Shown here: in pieces, positions 1-9,667 of the stretch
Position numbering within the stretch: the stretch's first letter is position 1
Layout: every line of letters starts with the position of its first letter
NCBI GenBank assembly: GCA_035540495.1
Contig: DATLGL010000015.1
Location: 62,001 to 126,000, forward strand
Reading direction: 5' to 3'
DNA length: 64,000 nucleotides
Source: DASVEG01 sp035540495
GTDB lineage: Bacteria; Actinomycetota; Acidimicrobiia; Acidimicrobiales; CADCTF01
Notes under the pieces: model-generated
Seen by the model: only the letters and a program-made list of their open reading frames with translations
Database searches by the model: none
What the model was told of the DNA's origin: nothing
Made by a program: the position numbers and the translations under genes

Positions 1-1
1 G

Positions 2-873
2 GTGTGGCTGCTCGCCCGGCTCGCGTACGTCACCGACGTCATGCCGCCGACCCTGCGTGGCCGCGCGTTGAGCACGCTCGGGGGGATCATGCGGATCGGC
101 AACTTCGTCGGCCCGTTCCTGGGCGCGCTGCTCGTCACCGTGCACGGCGTCGATGCGACGTACGCGATCCACATCGTCCTCGTGATCGCCGGATGGGCGG
201 TGCTGGTGTCGGTGCCCGAGCCGGACGGGCCGGGCCTCGACGCGGCGGAGGTCGCGGCACACGGGCCGATCCGCTTCCGGGCCATCGCTCGCGACCACCG
301 CCACGTGTTCCTCACCGCGGGCATCGGCGCGATGAGCCTGAGCGTGCTGCGGGCGTCGCGTCAGGCGGTGCTGCCGCTGTGGGCGTCGGCCATCGGGCTC
401 GATGCCGCCGCGGTCGGGATCATCTTCGGCATCTCCGCCGCCATGGACATGACCCTCTTCTATCCGGCCGGCTCGGCGTCCGACCGGTTCGGACGGAAGT
501 TCGTCGCGGTGCCATGTCTGACGGTGCTCGGTGCGGCGTTCCTCCTCCTCCCCCTCACCCACTCGTTCCTCACGATCGCAGCCGTCGGCGTCCTGATGGG
601 GTTCGGCAACGGGATGGGCGCCGGGATCGTGATGACGCTCGGCGCCGACTTCTCGCCGGCGATCGGGAGGGCCGAGTTCCTCGGCGTGTGGCGGACCGTG
701 AGCGACATCGGCACCGCCGGCGGGCCCCTCGTCGCCGCCGCGATCGCCGGGGTCGCGACGCTGGGCGCGGCGTCGGTGGCCGTCGGCGCGCTCGGCATCG
801 CAGGGGCCGCGGTGGTCGCGCTGCGGATGCCCGAACCGCTTCGCCGAGACCCGCAAGTAGCCTCGACGCAACC

Positions 874-877
<4 letters not shown>
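2..877 (+). CDS. MFS transporter, C-terminal part (5' end outside window)
   Basis: This is a major facilitator superfamily permease, probably exporting or importing a small molecule across the inner membrane. The visible 291 residues contain about eight hydrophobic segments, and a loop with ASDRFGRK (about residues 157-164) matches the cytoplasmic motif that recurs between the two halves of MFS proteins. A full MFS protein has about 400 residues and 12 helices, so the gene very likely starts upstream of the window. The first GTG at base 2 is only the first in-frame start available. Its TGA overlaps the ATG of the next gene by four bases (ATGA). The substrate cannot be read from the sequence. 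Confidence 0.85.
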
Positions 878-2559
<1,682 letters not shown>

Positions 2560-2614
2560 GTGTGAGCGAAGCGAGCGGCCCGCCGGTCCGGCCGAAGGCC
2601 ACGAGGCAGCAACG

Positions 2615-2938
2615 ATGAGCGCAGCGGTCGTCCGTCGGGTCGTGCTCGCGGTCTGCGTCGTGGGCATCGCCGGGATGATCGTGACGAACATCGCGGACAA
2701 CTCCGGCGGGTCGATGACGTTCGGCCTGATCACCGCGGCTGCGGTGCTCTGCTCCATCGTCGCGACGGCGGTGTCGCGCCCGGCTGCCGGGGCCGCGCTG
2801 GCAGCGGCCGACGACGCGGAGCACCTCGGCGCCCAGGTCGAACAGCGCATCGCCGCCCTCGTGGCCGGCGGCGCGGACGAGGAGGAGGTGCGGCGGCTGG
2901 TGGCGGACGCCGTGCGCCTCGGGCGGGTGACGTCGTGA
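2615..2938 (+). CDS. Small two-helix membrane protein of unknown function
   Basis: The protein has 107 residues. Two hydrophobic segments (about residues 7-23 and 34-52) form a hairpin, followed by a cytoplasmic-looking tail rich in Ala, Glu and Arg (residues 60-107) that could be a short helical or coiled-coil domain. I do not recognise the family. It lies 56 bases after ettA on the same strand; the gap contains short GC-rich repeats (GCGAAGCGAGC, GGCCGAAGGCC) but no clear terminator, so co-transcription is possible. Codon usage is typical of neighbouring genes, which supports it being coding. Confidence 0.7.
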   Translation: MSAAVVRRVVLAVCVVGIAGMIVTNIADNSGGSMTFGLITAAAVLCSIVATAVSRPAAGAALAAADDAEHLGAQVEQRIAALVAGGADEEEVRRLVADAVRLGRVTS

Positions 2939-3112
2939 CCGGCGTGACCGGCGCAAGCCGTCAGCGAGGATGTCGGACGGCGCACGCGGTGGCGCCGGGG
3001 CCGGGCGCACGGCGGACACACCCGGCGCACCCGGCGCCATTTGCACGCTACACCTCCCGCCAACGATGTCAATCACCGTTCACCGTGACAGACGCAACTC
3101 GGCGCCGTTTCC

Positions 3113-3142
3113 TTGAATGGCCCCGAACCCTGCCGATAGACA
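3113..3142 (+). promoter_or_regulatory. Possible housekeeping promoter
   Basis: TTGAAT (3113-3118) and TAGACA (3137-3142) are separated by 18 bases, close to a primary-sigma promoter. The GTG at 3147 and ATG at 3162 of the zinc-finger gene lie just downstream. Confidence 0.35.
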
Positions 3143-3146
3143 ATCC

Positions 3147-3374
3147 GTGGCAAAGGCGACGATGACGCAGAGCCGTGCAGTGGTTCGAACGATCGAGGCG
3201 GGCAACTCCGCCATGTGCGCGCACTGCGGCGCGCAGGTGAAGTTCGTCGCTCGCGCGCAGTTGAAGCAGGTGATCGCGAACGTGTACGAGGACGGCACGT
3301 GGAAGCGCGTCGAGCACTTCCACGCCGACTGCTACGACGCCGCGGGCGAGCCCTACGGCCCCGCCGCCGGCTGA
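3147..3374 (+). CDS. Small zinc-finger-like protein
   Basis: This small protein has 75 residues if translated from GTG 3147, or 70 from ATG 3162. It contains CAHC near the start and a later HFHADC, a Cys2-His/Cys arrangement that could hold one zinc ion. The rest is basic and polar with no membrane segment. The family is not recognised; such single-finger proteins are often nucleic-acid or protein binders, but nothing here shows a target. The start is uncertain because both candidates follow the putative promoter at 3113-3142 closely. The 209 bases between this gene and the previous one otherwise hold only GC-rich sequence. Confidence 0.65.
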   Translation: MAKATMTQSRAVVRTIEAGNSAMCAHCGAQVKFVARAQLKQVIANVYEDGTWKRVEHFHADCYDAAGEPYGPAAG

Positions 3375-3411
3375 GCCTCTGAGCCTTCTCGTCGCGCTCG
3401 TCCATGGCGGC

Positions 3412-4122
3412 ATGGACCGCGCGTCGTCGTTCGCGAAGACCACCCGCGTCCTCACCGCGGGCGGCTTCGACGTCCTCGCCTACGACCGTCCGGGGTACGC
3501 CAGCGCGGTCGGCGACGAGCCGTGCACCGACGTCGCGTCAGCTGCCGACGATCTGCTCCGGCGCATCGACGGACGACCGGCGGTTGCGGTCGGCCACAGC
3601 TACGGGGGGCACGTCGCGATGCTGGCGGCCATCCGGCGGCCGGATCTGATCGGCGCGGTCGGCGTGTTCGAGACGCCGTACTCGTGGGAGCCGTTCTGGC
3701 CCGACGACACCTCGGGCGGCACCGCGGTCGCCGTCGCCGATCGCGAAGGCACCGAAGCCGCGGCCGAAGCCTTCATGCGCACCCTCGTCGGCGACCGGGT
3801 GTGGGAGCGGCTGCCTTCGTCGACCAAGGAGCTCCGGCGGGCCGAGGGGCGCGCGCTGGTCGCCGACCTGCGGTCGATTCAGCACGCCGCGCCGTACGAC
3901 CCCCGCGACCTCCCGGTGCCGCTCGTCGTCGGGCGGGGCAGCAAGGCGCTCCCCCACCAGGCGGCGGGAACCGACTGGATCCTCGAGCAGGTGCCGGACG
4001 CCGAGCTGGTCGTCATCGACGGCGCGGGCCACGGCGCGCACCGGAGCCACCCCGATGACTTCGCGCGGTTCGTGGAGCGGGTCGCCGCTCGCGCGGGCGA
4101 GGCGGGTCAGACCCGGGCGTAG
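3412..4122 (+). CDS. Alpha/beta hydrolase
   Basis: This is an alpha/beta-hydrolase-fold enzyme. The nucleophile elbow is GHSYGG (about residues 62-67), and a late GAGHGAHRSHP supplies the catalytic His. ATG 3412 gives 236 residues but falls inside the oxyanion-hole strand: the upstream in-frame codons read LSLLVALVHGG directly before MDRAS, which is the expected first beta strand. Translation therefore more likely begins at the CTG at 3379, five bases after the previous stop. The 3' end overlaps the convergent nitronate monooxygenase gene by 16 bases. The substrate is unknown. Confidence 0.88.
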   Translation: MDRASSFAKTTRVLTAGGFDVLAYDRPGYASAVGDEPCTDVASAADDLLRRIDGRPAVAVGHSYGGHVAMLAAIRRPDLIGAVGVFETPYSWEPFWPDDTSGGTAVAVADREGTEAAAEAFMRTLVGDRVWERLPSSTKELRRAEGRALVADLRSIQHAAPYDPRDLPVPLVVGRGSKALPHQAAGTDWILEQVPDAELVVIDGAGHGAHRSHPDDFARFVERVAARAGEAGQTRA

Positions 4123-5075
4123 CTGTTCAGCTTGGCGAGAGCCTGCTCGGCCTCGTCGACGAAGCGGCGCACGAGCTCGGCGGCCGGCACCAGCTCATCG
4201 ATCGCCCCGACTCCCTGCCCGGCCGGCATGAACTCGCGACTGATGTCGACCTCGGTGTTCTCGTCGCCGCCGAGGTGGAAGACGCCGTCCTGCATCGCGC
4301 GCCCGGCCTGCATCGGGAACGGCTGCAGCTCCTCGGGATGCTCCTCGAAGTGCTGCGTGTAGGGCGTGCGAACCACGCGGCACGTCTTGCCGGTGTAGGC
4401 CCGCGAGATCACCGTCTCGTCCTCGTGCAGGCGGACGAGGGTGTCCTTGTAGCCGGGCACGGCGCGCGCTTCGGGGGTCGCGATGAAGCGGGTGCCGACC
4501 CACACCCCGTCGGCACCGAGCGACAGCGCCGCCGCGAGACCGCGCCCGTCGAAGATCCCTCCGGCCGCGACGACTGGCACCCGGTCGCCAACGGCGTCGA
4601 CGATCTGGGGCACGAGCGGGAAGGTCGCGACCTGGCCCGTGTGCCCGCCTGCCTCCGTGCCCTGCGCGACGACGATGTCGCAGCCCGCCTCCACCGCAGC
4701 GATGGCGTGGCGGACCTTGCCGCACATGTTGACCACCAGCACGTTGTGCTTGTGGCAGAGGTCGATCACGTCGCGGGGCACGCCGAGCCCGGCGACGAAG
4801 ACGCGCGATCCCTCGTCGATGAGCATCTGCACCTGCTTCGCCATGTCGCGGGCGGCGGCGGTGAGGAGGTCGACACCGAAGGGCTTGTCGGTCGCCTTCT
4901 TCACTGCGCGGATCTCCTCGACCATCACCTCCGGAGACATGGTCGAGGCACCGAGGCAGCCGAAGCCGCCGGCCTCGCTGACTGCGGCGACGAGCGTGCT
5001 GTACGACACACCGCCCATCCCCGCCAGCATCACGGGGTGCTCGATCTCGAGGATGTCGGTGAGGCGAGTCTTCAT
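4107..5075 (-). CDS. Nitronate monooxygenase / 2-nitropropane dioxygenase family
   Basis: This FMN-dependent TIM-barrel enzyme of 322 residues resembles nitronate monooxygenases and related enoyl-reductase-like proteins. These oxidise alkyl nitronates such as propionate-3-nitronate, or act on acyl substrates. Family marks are the start HPVMLAGMGGVSY, the phosphate-binding AAGGIFDGRG, and QGTEAGGHTG, which carries the catalytic His. Length is normal for class I or II enzymes. It reads toward the preceding hydrolase (16-base convergent overlap), and VanW begins divergently 68 bases upstream. In this lipid-degrading context a role on acyl-CoA-like substrates is also possible. Confidence 0.9.
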   Translation of the reverse strand: MKTRLTDILEIEHPVMLAGMGGVSYSTLVAAVSEAGGFGCLGASTMSPEVMVEEIRAVKKATDKPFGVDLLTAAARDMAKQVQMLIDEGSRVFVAGLGVPRDVIDLCHKHNVLVVNMCGKVRHAIAAVEAGCDIVVAQGTEAGGHTGQVATFPLVPQIVDAVGDRVPVVAAGGIFDGRGLAAALSLGADGVWVGTRFIATPEARAVPGYKDTLVRLHEDETVISRAYTGKTCRVVRTPYTQHFEEHPEELQPFPMQAGRAMQDGVFHLGGDENTEVDISREFMPAGQGVGAIDELVPAAELVRRFVDEAEQALAKLNSYARV

Positions 5076-5143
5076 GGTGGGCAGCCTGCCTCACGGCGGG
5101 AGGGTGGTTCCACCTCCGCGCGCGCCTGTGCCACCCTCGATGG

Positions 5144-6787
5144 GTGCCCCGTTGGTTTCGCCGCTTCCTCGTCGCGCTCGCGACGCTGGTCGCGCTCGTG
5201 CTGCTCGTCGTGGCGGCGTGGGCGGTCGACGTGCGCGCGTCCGACGGCGAGGTCGTACGCCGGACGCGGCTGGCCGATCGAGACATCAGCGGGCTGACGC
5301 GCGCGCAGCTCGACGCGATCGTCGACGACGTCGCGCAGGAGTTCGAGGGCGCGGACATCCGCGTGGTCGCCGGCGACGCGGCGTTCACGACCGACGCGTC
5401 GACCCTCGGCGTGTCGGTCTCGCCGCGACCGACGATCGACGCCGCGTTCGACGTCGGCCGTGCCGGAAACGTGCCGACCCGCCTCGTCGGGTGGATCCGC
5501 TCGTTCCTCGAACCACGCGAGGTGTCGTTGCGTGTCGCGGTCGACAGGGCTGCGGCGTACCGGACCGTGCGGGAGGAGGACCCGGGTCCGCGCGAAGAGG
5601 CGACCGAGCCCTCGATCACGTTGAAGGACGGCCGCCTCGTCGTCGCAGACGGGAAGAACGGCAAGGGCATCGACGCCAGGAACGTCATCGCCGCGATACC
5701 CGATGCGGCAGCCGCCGGCGCTCCCTACGTGGTGCGTGTCGAGCGGGGAGAGGTCGAGCCGCGGTGGCGCAAGGAGGACGTCGAGGCGCTCATCGAGCGG
5801 GTGCGCAAGAAGGTCGCCACGCCGTTGCCGGTGAAGGCCGGTTCGACCACCGCGAACGTGCCCGCCTCGACGGCTCGATCGTGGTTCCGGTCGCGGGCGA
5901 CGGACGACGGGCTCGAGCTCTACCTCGACGAGAAGGCCGCCATCGACGGCTTGGCCGAGGCGCTCAAGGCCGCGGGCTCGCCGGCGACGGAGACCAAGTT
6001 CACGGTGGAAGGCGGCAGCGTCCGGATCATCCCCGGCAAGAGCGGGACGAAGTGCTGCGCGCCGGCGGCCGTCGCTCGCGTCGAACGAGTGTTGCTCGCC
6101 GACACGACGCCCCGTGACCCGGTCGAGCTTCCGCTCACCGAGCGCCAGCCGTCGCTCACCGAGTCGGAAGCGGCGGCGCTCAAGATCGTCGAGCCCGTGG
6201 CCACGTTCAGCACGAACCACCCGCCCGGGCAGCCCAGGGTCCAGAACATCCACCGCATCGCCGACCTCATCCGCGGCCAGGTGATCGAGCCCGGTGGGTC
6301 GTTCTCGGTGAACAACTTCGTCGGGCGGCGGACGAGGGACAAGGGCTTCGTCGACGCGCCCGTCATCGAGGAGGGCCGCTTCAGCGAGGGCGTCGGCGGC
6401 GGCATCAGCCAGTTCGCCACCACGTTGTTCAACGCGGCGTTCTTCGCCGGCCTCGAGTTCGGGGAGTACCAGAGCCACTCGATCTACATCTCGCGGTACC
6501 CCTACGGCCGAGAGGCGACCCTCAGCTATCCGCACCCCGACCTGATCGTGAAGAACCCGTCGCCCCACGGCGTGCTGATCTGGCCGACGTACAACGACCG
6601 GTCGATCACGGTCACCCTCTACTCGACGAAGTGGGTGGAGGCGACGCAGTCGGGGCAGTCGAAGGCGCAGCGCGGCAACTGCACCCGGGTCACGACCGAG
6701 CGGACCCGTCGATTCGTCGCCGACGGACGCACCGCGGTCGACCGCGTCTTCGCAACGTACCGCCCGGCAGAAGGCGTGAACTGTTAA
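5144..6787 (+). CDS. VanW family cell-envelope protein with peptidoglycan-binding-like repeats
   Basis: This 547-residue protein has an N-terminal membrane anchor or signal (residues 1-28) followed by two YoaR-like peptidoglycan-binding-type modules (about residues 40-330). A VanW domain (about 350-480) contains RIADLIRGQVIEPGGSFS and GGGISQFATTLFNAA. VanW proteins accompany some glycopeptide-resistance clusters, but their biochemical function is unknown and most, as here, stand alone. Extracytoplasmic location is likely. GTG 5144 is chosen because it directly precedes the hydrophobic anchor. Confidence 0.9.
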   Translation: MPRWFRRFLVALATLVALVLLVVAAWAVDVRASDGEVVRRTRLADRDISGLTRAQLDAIVDDVAQEFEGADIRVVAGDAAFTTDASTLGVSVSPRPTIDAAFDVGRAGNVPTRLVGWIRSFLEPREVSLRVAVDRAAAYRTVREEDPGPREEATEPSITLKDGRLVVADGKNGKGIDARNVIAAIPDAAAAGAPYVVRVERGEVEPRWRKEDVEALIERVRKKVATPLPVKAGSTTANVPASTARSWFRSRATDDGLELYLDEKAAIDGLAEALKAAGSPATETKFTVEGGSVRIIPGKSGTKCCAPAAVARVERVLLADTTPRDPVELPLTERQPSLTESEAAALKIVEPVATFSTNHPPGQPRVQNIHRIADLIRGQVIEPGGSFSVNNFVGRRTRDKGFVDAPVIEEGRFSEGVGGGISQFATTLFNAAFFAGLEFGEYQSHSIYISRYPYGREATLSYPHPDLIVKNPSPHGVLIWPTYNDRSITVTLYSTKWVEATQSGQSKAQRGNCTRVTTERTRRFVADGRTAVDRVFATYRPAEGVNC

Positions 6788-6872
6788 CTCGGCGACAGAC
6801 AGCTGCGGGTGTCGGCTGGCAGAATCGCCCGAAAGCGCCGATTTCGTCCCGGCGCATCCTGGGGAGGCAGAC

Positions 6873-7298
6873 ATGAAGAGGCGGGAAGACGTCCTCGCAC
6901 ATCTCGGCAACGTGCCGCTGTTCAGCGCGTGCACCAAGAAGGACCTGCAGCACATCGCGAAGTACTCCGACCGGGTCCAGGTGCCGGCGGGCACGAAGAT
7001 GACCCAGGAGGGGCGGGTCGGGTACGAGTTCTACGTCGTCCTCGACGGCAAGGCGTCCGTCAACCGCGGCGGCAAGGAAGTGACGGTGCTCGGTCCCGGC
7101 GACTCCTTCGGCGAGCTCGCCCTTCTCGATCGGGCGCCTCGCAACGCGACGGTCGAGGCCGTCACCGACGTCGACGCCCTCGTGATGGGTCAGCGGGAGT
7201 TCACCGCTGCCCTCGACGTCGTCCCGACGCTGGCCCACAAGCTCCTGACGGGCCTCGCTCGCCGCATCCACCAGGTCGACGCGGACGCCGTCAACTAG
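6873..7298 (+). CDS. Stand-alone cyclic-nucleotide-binding domain protein
   Basis: This 141-residue protein is a single cNMP-binding (Crp-type) domain with no helix-turn-helix or catalytic module. The phosphate-binding cassette FGELALLDRAPRNATVEA (about residues 89-106) keeps the Glu and Arg that contact cAMP ribose and phosphate in CRP, so nucleotide binding is plausible. Without an output domain it probably acts through a partner or as a nucleotide buffer. A second cNMP-binding protein (22422-23426) and a class III cyclase (20960-22288) lie elsewhere in the window, so a source of ligand exists. The next gene's start is in a hairpin 12 bases downstream. Confidence 0.88.
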   Translation: MKRREDVLAHLGNVPLFSACTKKDLQHIAKYSDRVQVPAGTKMTQEGRVGYEFYVVLDGKASVNRGGKEVTVLGPGDSFGELALLDRAPRNATVEAVTDVDALVMGQREFTAALDVVPTLAHKLLTGLARRIHQVDADAVN

Positions 7299-7309
7299 CT
7301 CCGGCTGCG

Positions 7310-7347
7310 CATAGTCCTGCGGCCGTGCGTACGGTCGCAGGACTATG
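7310..7347 (+). promoter_or_regulatory. Hairpin ending in the start codon of the next gene
   Basis: CATAGTCCTGCG (7310-7321) and CGCAGGACTATG (7336-7347) form a perfect 12-base-pair stem, extended inward by a G-T pair and CCGT/ACGG around a GCGT loop. The last three bases are the ATG of the 7345 gene. It may terminate the preceding transcript, control translation by hiding the start, or both. Confidence 0.6.
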
Positions 7348-8250
7348 AGCACGATCGCGGTCACCGGCTCGTCGGGGTTCATCGGCTCCGCCCTCGTCTC
7401 GTCGCTTCGAAGCGACGGCCACGAGGTCATCCGCTTCGTCCGCCGCCCCCCGGCGAACGCGGACGAAGCGCAGTGGGACCCGGCGGAGGGCACGATCGAC
7501 CGAGCCGCCCTCGAGCGGGCCGACGCCGTCGTGCACCTCGCCGGCGAGGGCATCGGCGAGAAGCGCTGGACCGACGCCCAGCGGCGGAAGATCCTCGAGT
7601 CGCGTGTCCAGGGGACGTCGACCGTCGCCCGAGCGGTGGCCGATCTCGCAGCGGCCGGAAGAGGTCCCGTCCTCGTGAGCGGCTCGGCCGTCGGCTACTA
7701 CGGCCTACGGGGCGACGAGATCCTCACCGAGACCTCGACCCCCGGCTCCGGGTTCCTCGCCGACGTGTGCAAGCAGTGGGAGGCGTCGGCCCGTCCGGCC
7801 GAAGACGCAGGCGCCCGCGTCGTGTACCTCCGGACCGGGATCGTGCTGGGTCGTTCCGGCGCGCTCGGGCGGATGCTCCCGCTGTTCAAGCTCGGCCTCG
7901 GCGGCAAGCTGGGATCGGGCAGCCAGTGGTGGAGCTGGATCTCGCTCGCCGACGAGGTGGGCATCATTCGCCACGCGATCGACACCGCCGGGCTCTCCGG
8001 CCCGATCAACGCGACGGCACCCCACCCGGCGACGAACGCCGAGATCACGAAGACCCTCGCGAAGGTGCTCAACCGACCTGCCGTGCTTCCGGTGCCGGCG
8101 TTCGCCCTGTCGATCGTGATGGGCAAGGAGCTGACCGACGAGGTGATCATGGCCGGCCAGCGGGCGGTGCCAGAGGTCGCCCAGTCGTCCGGCTACTCGT
8201 TCCGCCACCCGACGCTCGAAGAGGGTCTGCGGTCGGCGACATCGAAGTAG
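7345..8250 (+). CDS. TIGR01777-type SDR epimerase-like protein
   Basis: This 301-residue protein is an extended short-chain-dehydrogenase-like member of the TIGR01777 family (YfcH/SulA-like). GSSGFIGSAL (residues 8-17) is the Rossmann dinucleotide loop. GSAVGYYG carries the Tyr of the active site, and WxxWISLxDEV-type sequence near residue 200 is characteristic of the family. The C-terminal DUF1731-like tail (VPAFALSIVMGKELTDEVIMAGQR) is present, so the protein is full length. The substrate is unknown. Its ATG is the end of the hairpin at 7310-7347, and the WS/DGAT gene follows after 7 bases, so the two are probably co-transcribed. Confidence 0.9.
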   Translation: MSTIAVTGSSGFIGSALVSSLRSDGHEVIRFVRRPPANADEAQWDPAEGTIDRAALERADAVVHLAGEGIGEKRWTDAQRRKILESRVQGTSTVARAVADLAAAGRGPVLVSGSAVGYYGLRGDEILTETSTPGSGFLADVCKQWEASARPAEDAGARVVYLRTGIVLGRSGALGRMLPLFKLGLGGKLGSGSQWWSWISLADEVGIIRHAIDTAGLSGPINATAPHPATNAEITKTLAKVLNRPAVLPVPAFALSIVMGKELTDEVIMAGQRAVPEVAQSSGYSFRHPTLEEGLRSATSK

Positions 8251-8257
8251 CTGACCC

Positions 8258-9643
8258 ATGAGCGACATCCGCTTCGAGCGCCGCATGAGCGACATGGACG
8301 CGCTGATGTGGAGCATCGAGAAGGACCCCCTCCTCCGGTCGACGATCACGTCGATCGCTCTGCTCGACGGGCCGATCGACCGCGACCGACTTCTCGACAA
8401 GGTGGAGCGCGGCACCCGGCAGATCCCCCGGCTGCGGCAGCGCCCGATCAGCGCTCCACTGGCACTGGCCCCTCCGAAGTGGGTCGTCGACCCGAACTTC
8501 GACATCCGCTACCACGTGCGCTTCGTCTCGACGCCCGGCACCGGCTCGTTGCGCGACCTCCTCGACTTCGCCGCGCCGATCGCCATGCAGGGCTTCGATC
8601 GCGCCCGCCCGCTGTGGGAGTTCGTGGTCGTGGAGAACCTCGACGGCGGTCGGTCGGCGCTGATCCAGAAGATCCACCACGCGATCACCGACGGCGTCGG
8701 CGCGATCCAGCTCGCCCTGATGCTCCTCGACATGGAACGGCACCCGACCGCCGATCCCGGGCCGCTTCCGCCGGAGCCGGAGCCGGAGTCGGTCGCCACG
8801 ATCGCCCTCATGCGGGAGAACCTCGAGCACGAGACGCGCCGCCAGCTCGGCATCGCGCAGCGCAGCCTTCGAGCGCTCGTGTCGGCTCGGCGCGACCCGT
8901 GGGGCGCGGTGAAGAACACCGCCGACACCCTCGGGTCAGCCGTTCGACTGCTCGCGCCTGCGACGACGCCCCTGTCGCCGATCATGACGGGCAGGTCGCT
9001 GTCGGTGCGCTTCGACACCCTCGTGGCGCCGATGGGCGACCTGAAGAGCGCGGCGAAGAAGGCCGACGGGCGGCTCAACGACGCCTTCGTGGCCGCGATC
9101 GTCGGCGGCCTCGATCGCTACCACCGGGTGCACGGCGCCGCGACGAACGCGCTGCGGATGTCGATGCCGATCAACATCCGCGACGACTCGACGCAGGGGC
9201 TCGCGGGCAACCAGTTCGTGCCGGCGCGGTTCCCGGTTCCGCTCGGCATCGCGGATCCCGTCGAGCGGATGCGGGCGATCCGGGGAAACGTGTCGACCGC
9301 TCGGGCCGAGCCGGCGCTCGCGCTGACCGAACCCATCGCCGGAGTCCTGAACCGGCTCCCGACGACGGTGACGACCCAGGCGTTCGGCTCCATGCTCAAA
9401 GGCATCGACTTCGTCACGAGCAACGTGCCTGGCGTGCCGTTCCAGGTGTACCTGGCCGGGGCGCGGGTCGAGGCGAACTACGCGTTCGGGCCTCTCGCCG
9501 GTGCCGCGATCAACACGACCCTGCTGTCGTACCTCGACGAGGTCCACATCGGCGTCAATGTCGACCCGGCGGCCGTTCCCGACCACGATGTGTTGCTGGA
9601 ATGCCTGCGCGAAGGACTCGACGAGATCGTGAAGCTGGCCTGA
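8258..9643 (+). CDS. Wax ester synthase / diacylglycerol O-acyltransferase (WS/DGAT)
   Basis: This 461-residue acyltransferase of the bacterial WS/DGAT family transfers acyl groups from acyl-CoA to fatty alcohols or diacylglycerol, making storage lipids at the membrane. The catalytic HHxxxDG motif is HHAITDG (about residues 145-151). The N-terminal LMWSIEKDP and the C-terminal DEVHIGVNVDPAAVPD region match the family, and length is typical. It follows the SDR gene by 7 bases and precedes a geranylgeranyl-reductase-like flavoprotein. A second paralogue lies at 33388-34809. Confidence 0.94.
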   Translation: MSDIRFERRMSDMDALMWSIEKDPLLRSTITSIALLDGPIDRDRLLDKVERGTRQIPRLRQRPISAPLALAPPKWVVDPNFDIRYHVRFVSTPGTGSLRDLLDFAAPIAMQGFDRARPLWEFVVVENLDGGRSALIQKIHHAITDGVGAIQLALMLLDMERHPTADPGPLPPEPEPESVATIALMRENLEHETRRQLGIAQRSLRALVSARRDPWGAVKNTADTLGSAVRLLAPATTPLSPIMTGRSLSVRFDTLVAPMGDLKSAAKKADGRLNDAFVAAIVGGLDRYHRVHGAATNALRMSMPINIRDDSTQGLAGNQFVPARFPVPLGIADPVERMRAIRGNVSTARAEPALALTEPIAGVLNRLPTTVTTQAFGSMLKGIDFVTSNVPGVPFQVYLAGARVEANYAFGPLAGAAINTTLLSYLDEVHIGVNVDPAAVPDHDVLLECLREGLDEIVKLA

Positions 9644-9650
9644 TGAGGCT

Positions 9651-9667
9651 CGGCCGGTGACCGGCCG
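9651..9667. promoter_or_regulatory. 17-bp palindrome abutting the reductase start
   Basis: CGGCCGGTGACCGGCCG is a perfect inverted repeat around base 9659 and touches the ATG at 9668. The central spacer is one base, so it suits a dimeric repressor site better than an RNA hairpin. No regulator is identified. Confidence 0.4.

Noticed and set aside
2935..3165. 76-codon plus-strand frame after the small membrane protein
   Set aside because: Composition is Arg/Pro/His-rich without any domain, and the promoter-like site and zinc-finger gene lie within its end.
5144..6787. Vancomycin resistance from the VanW gene
   Set aside because: No vanHAX, vanY or VanRS-type genes are near; stand-alone VanW-domain proteins are common and not resistance markers.
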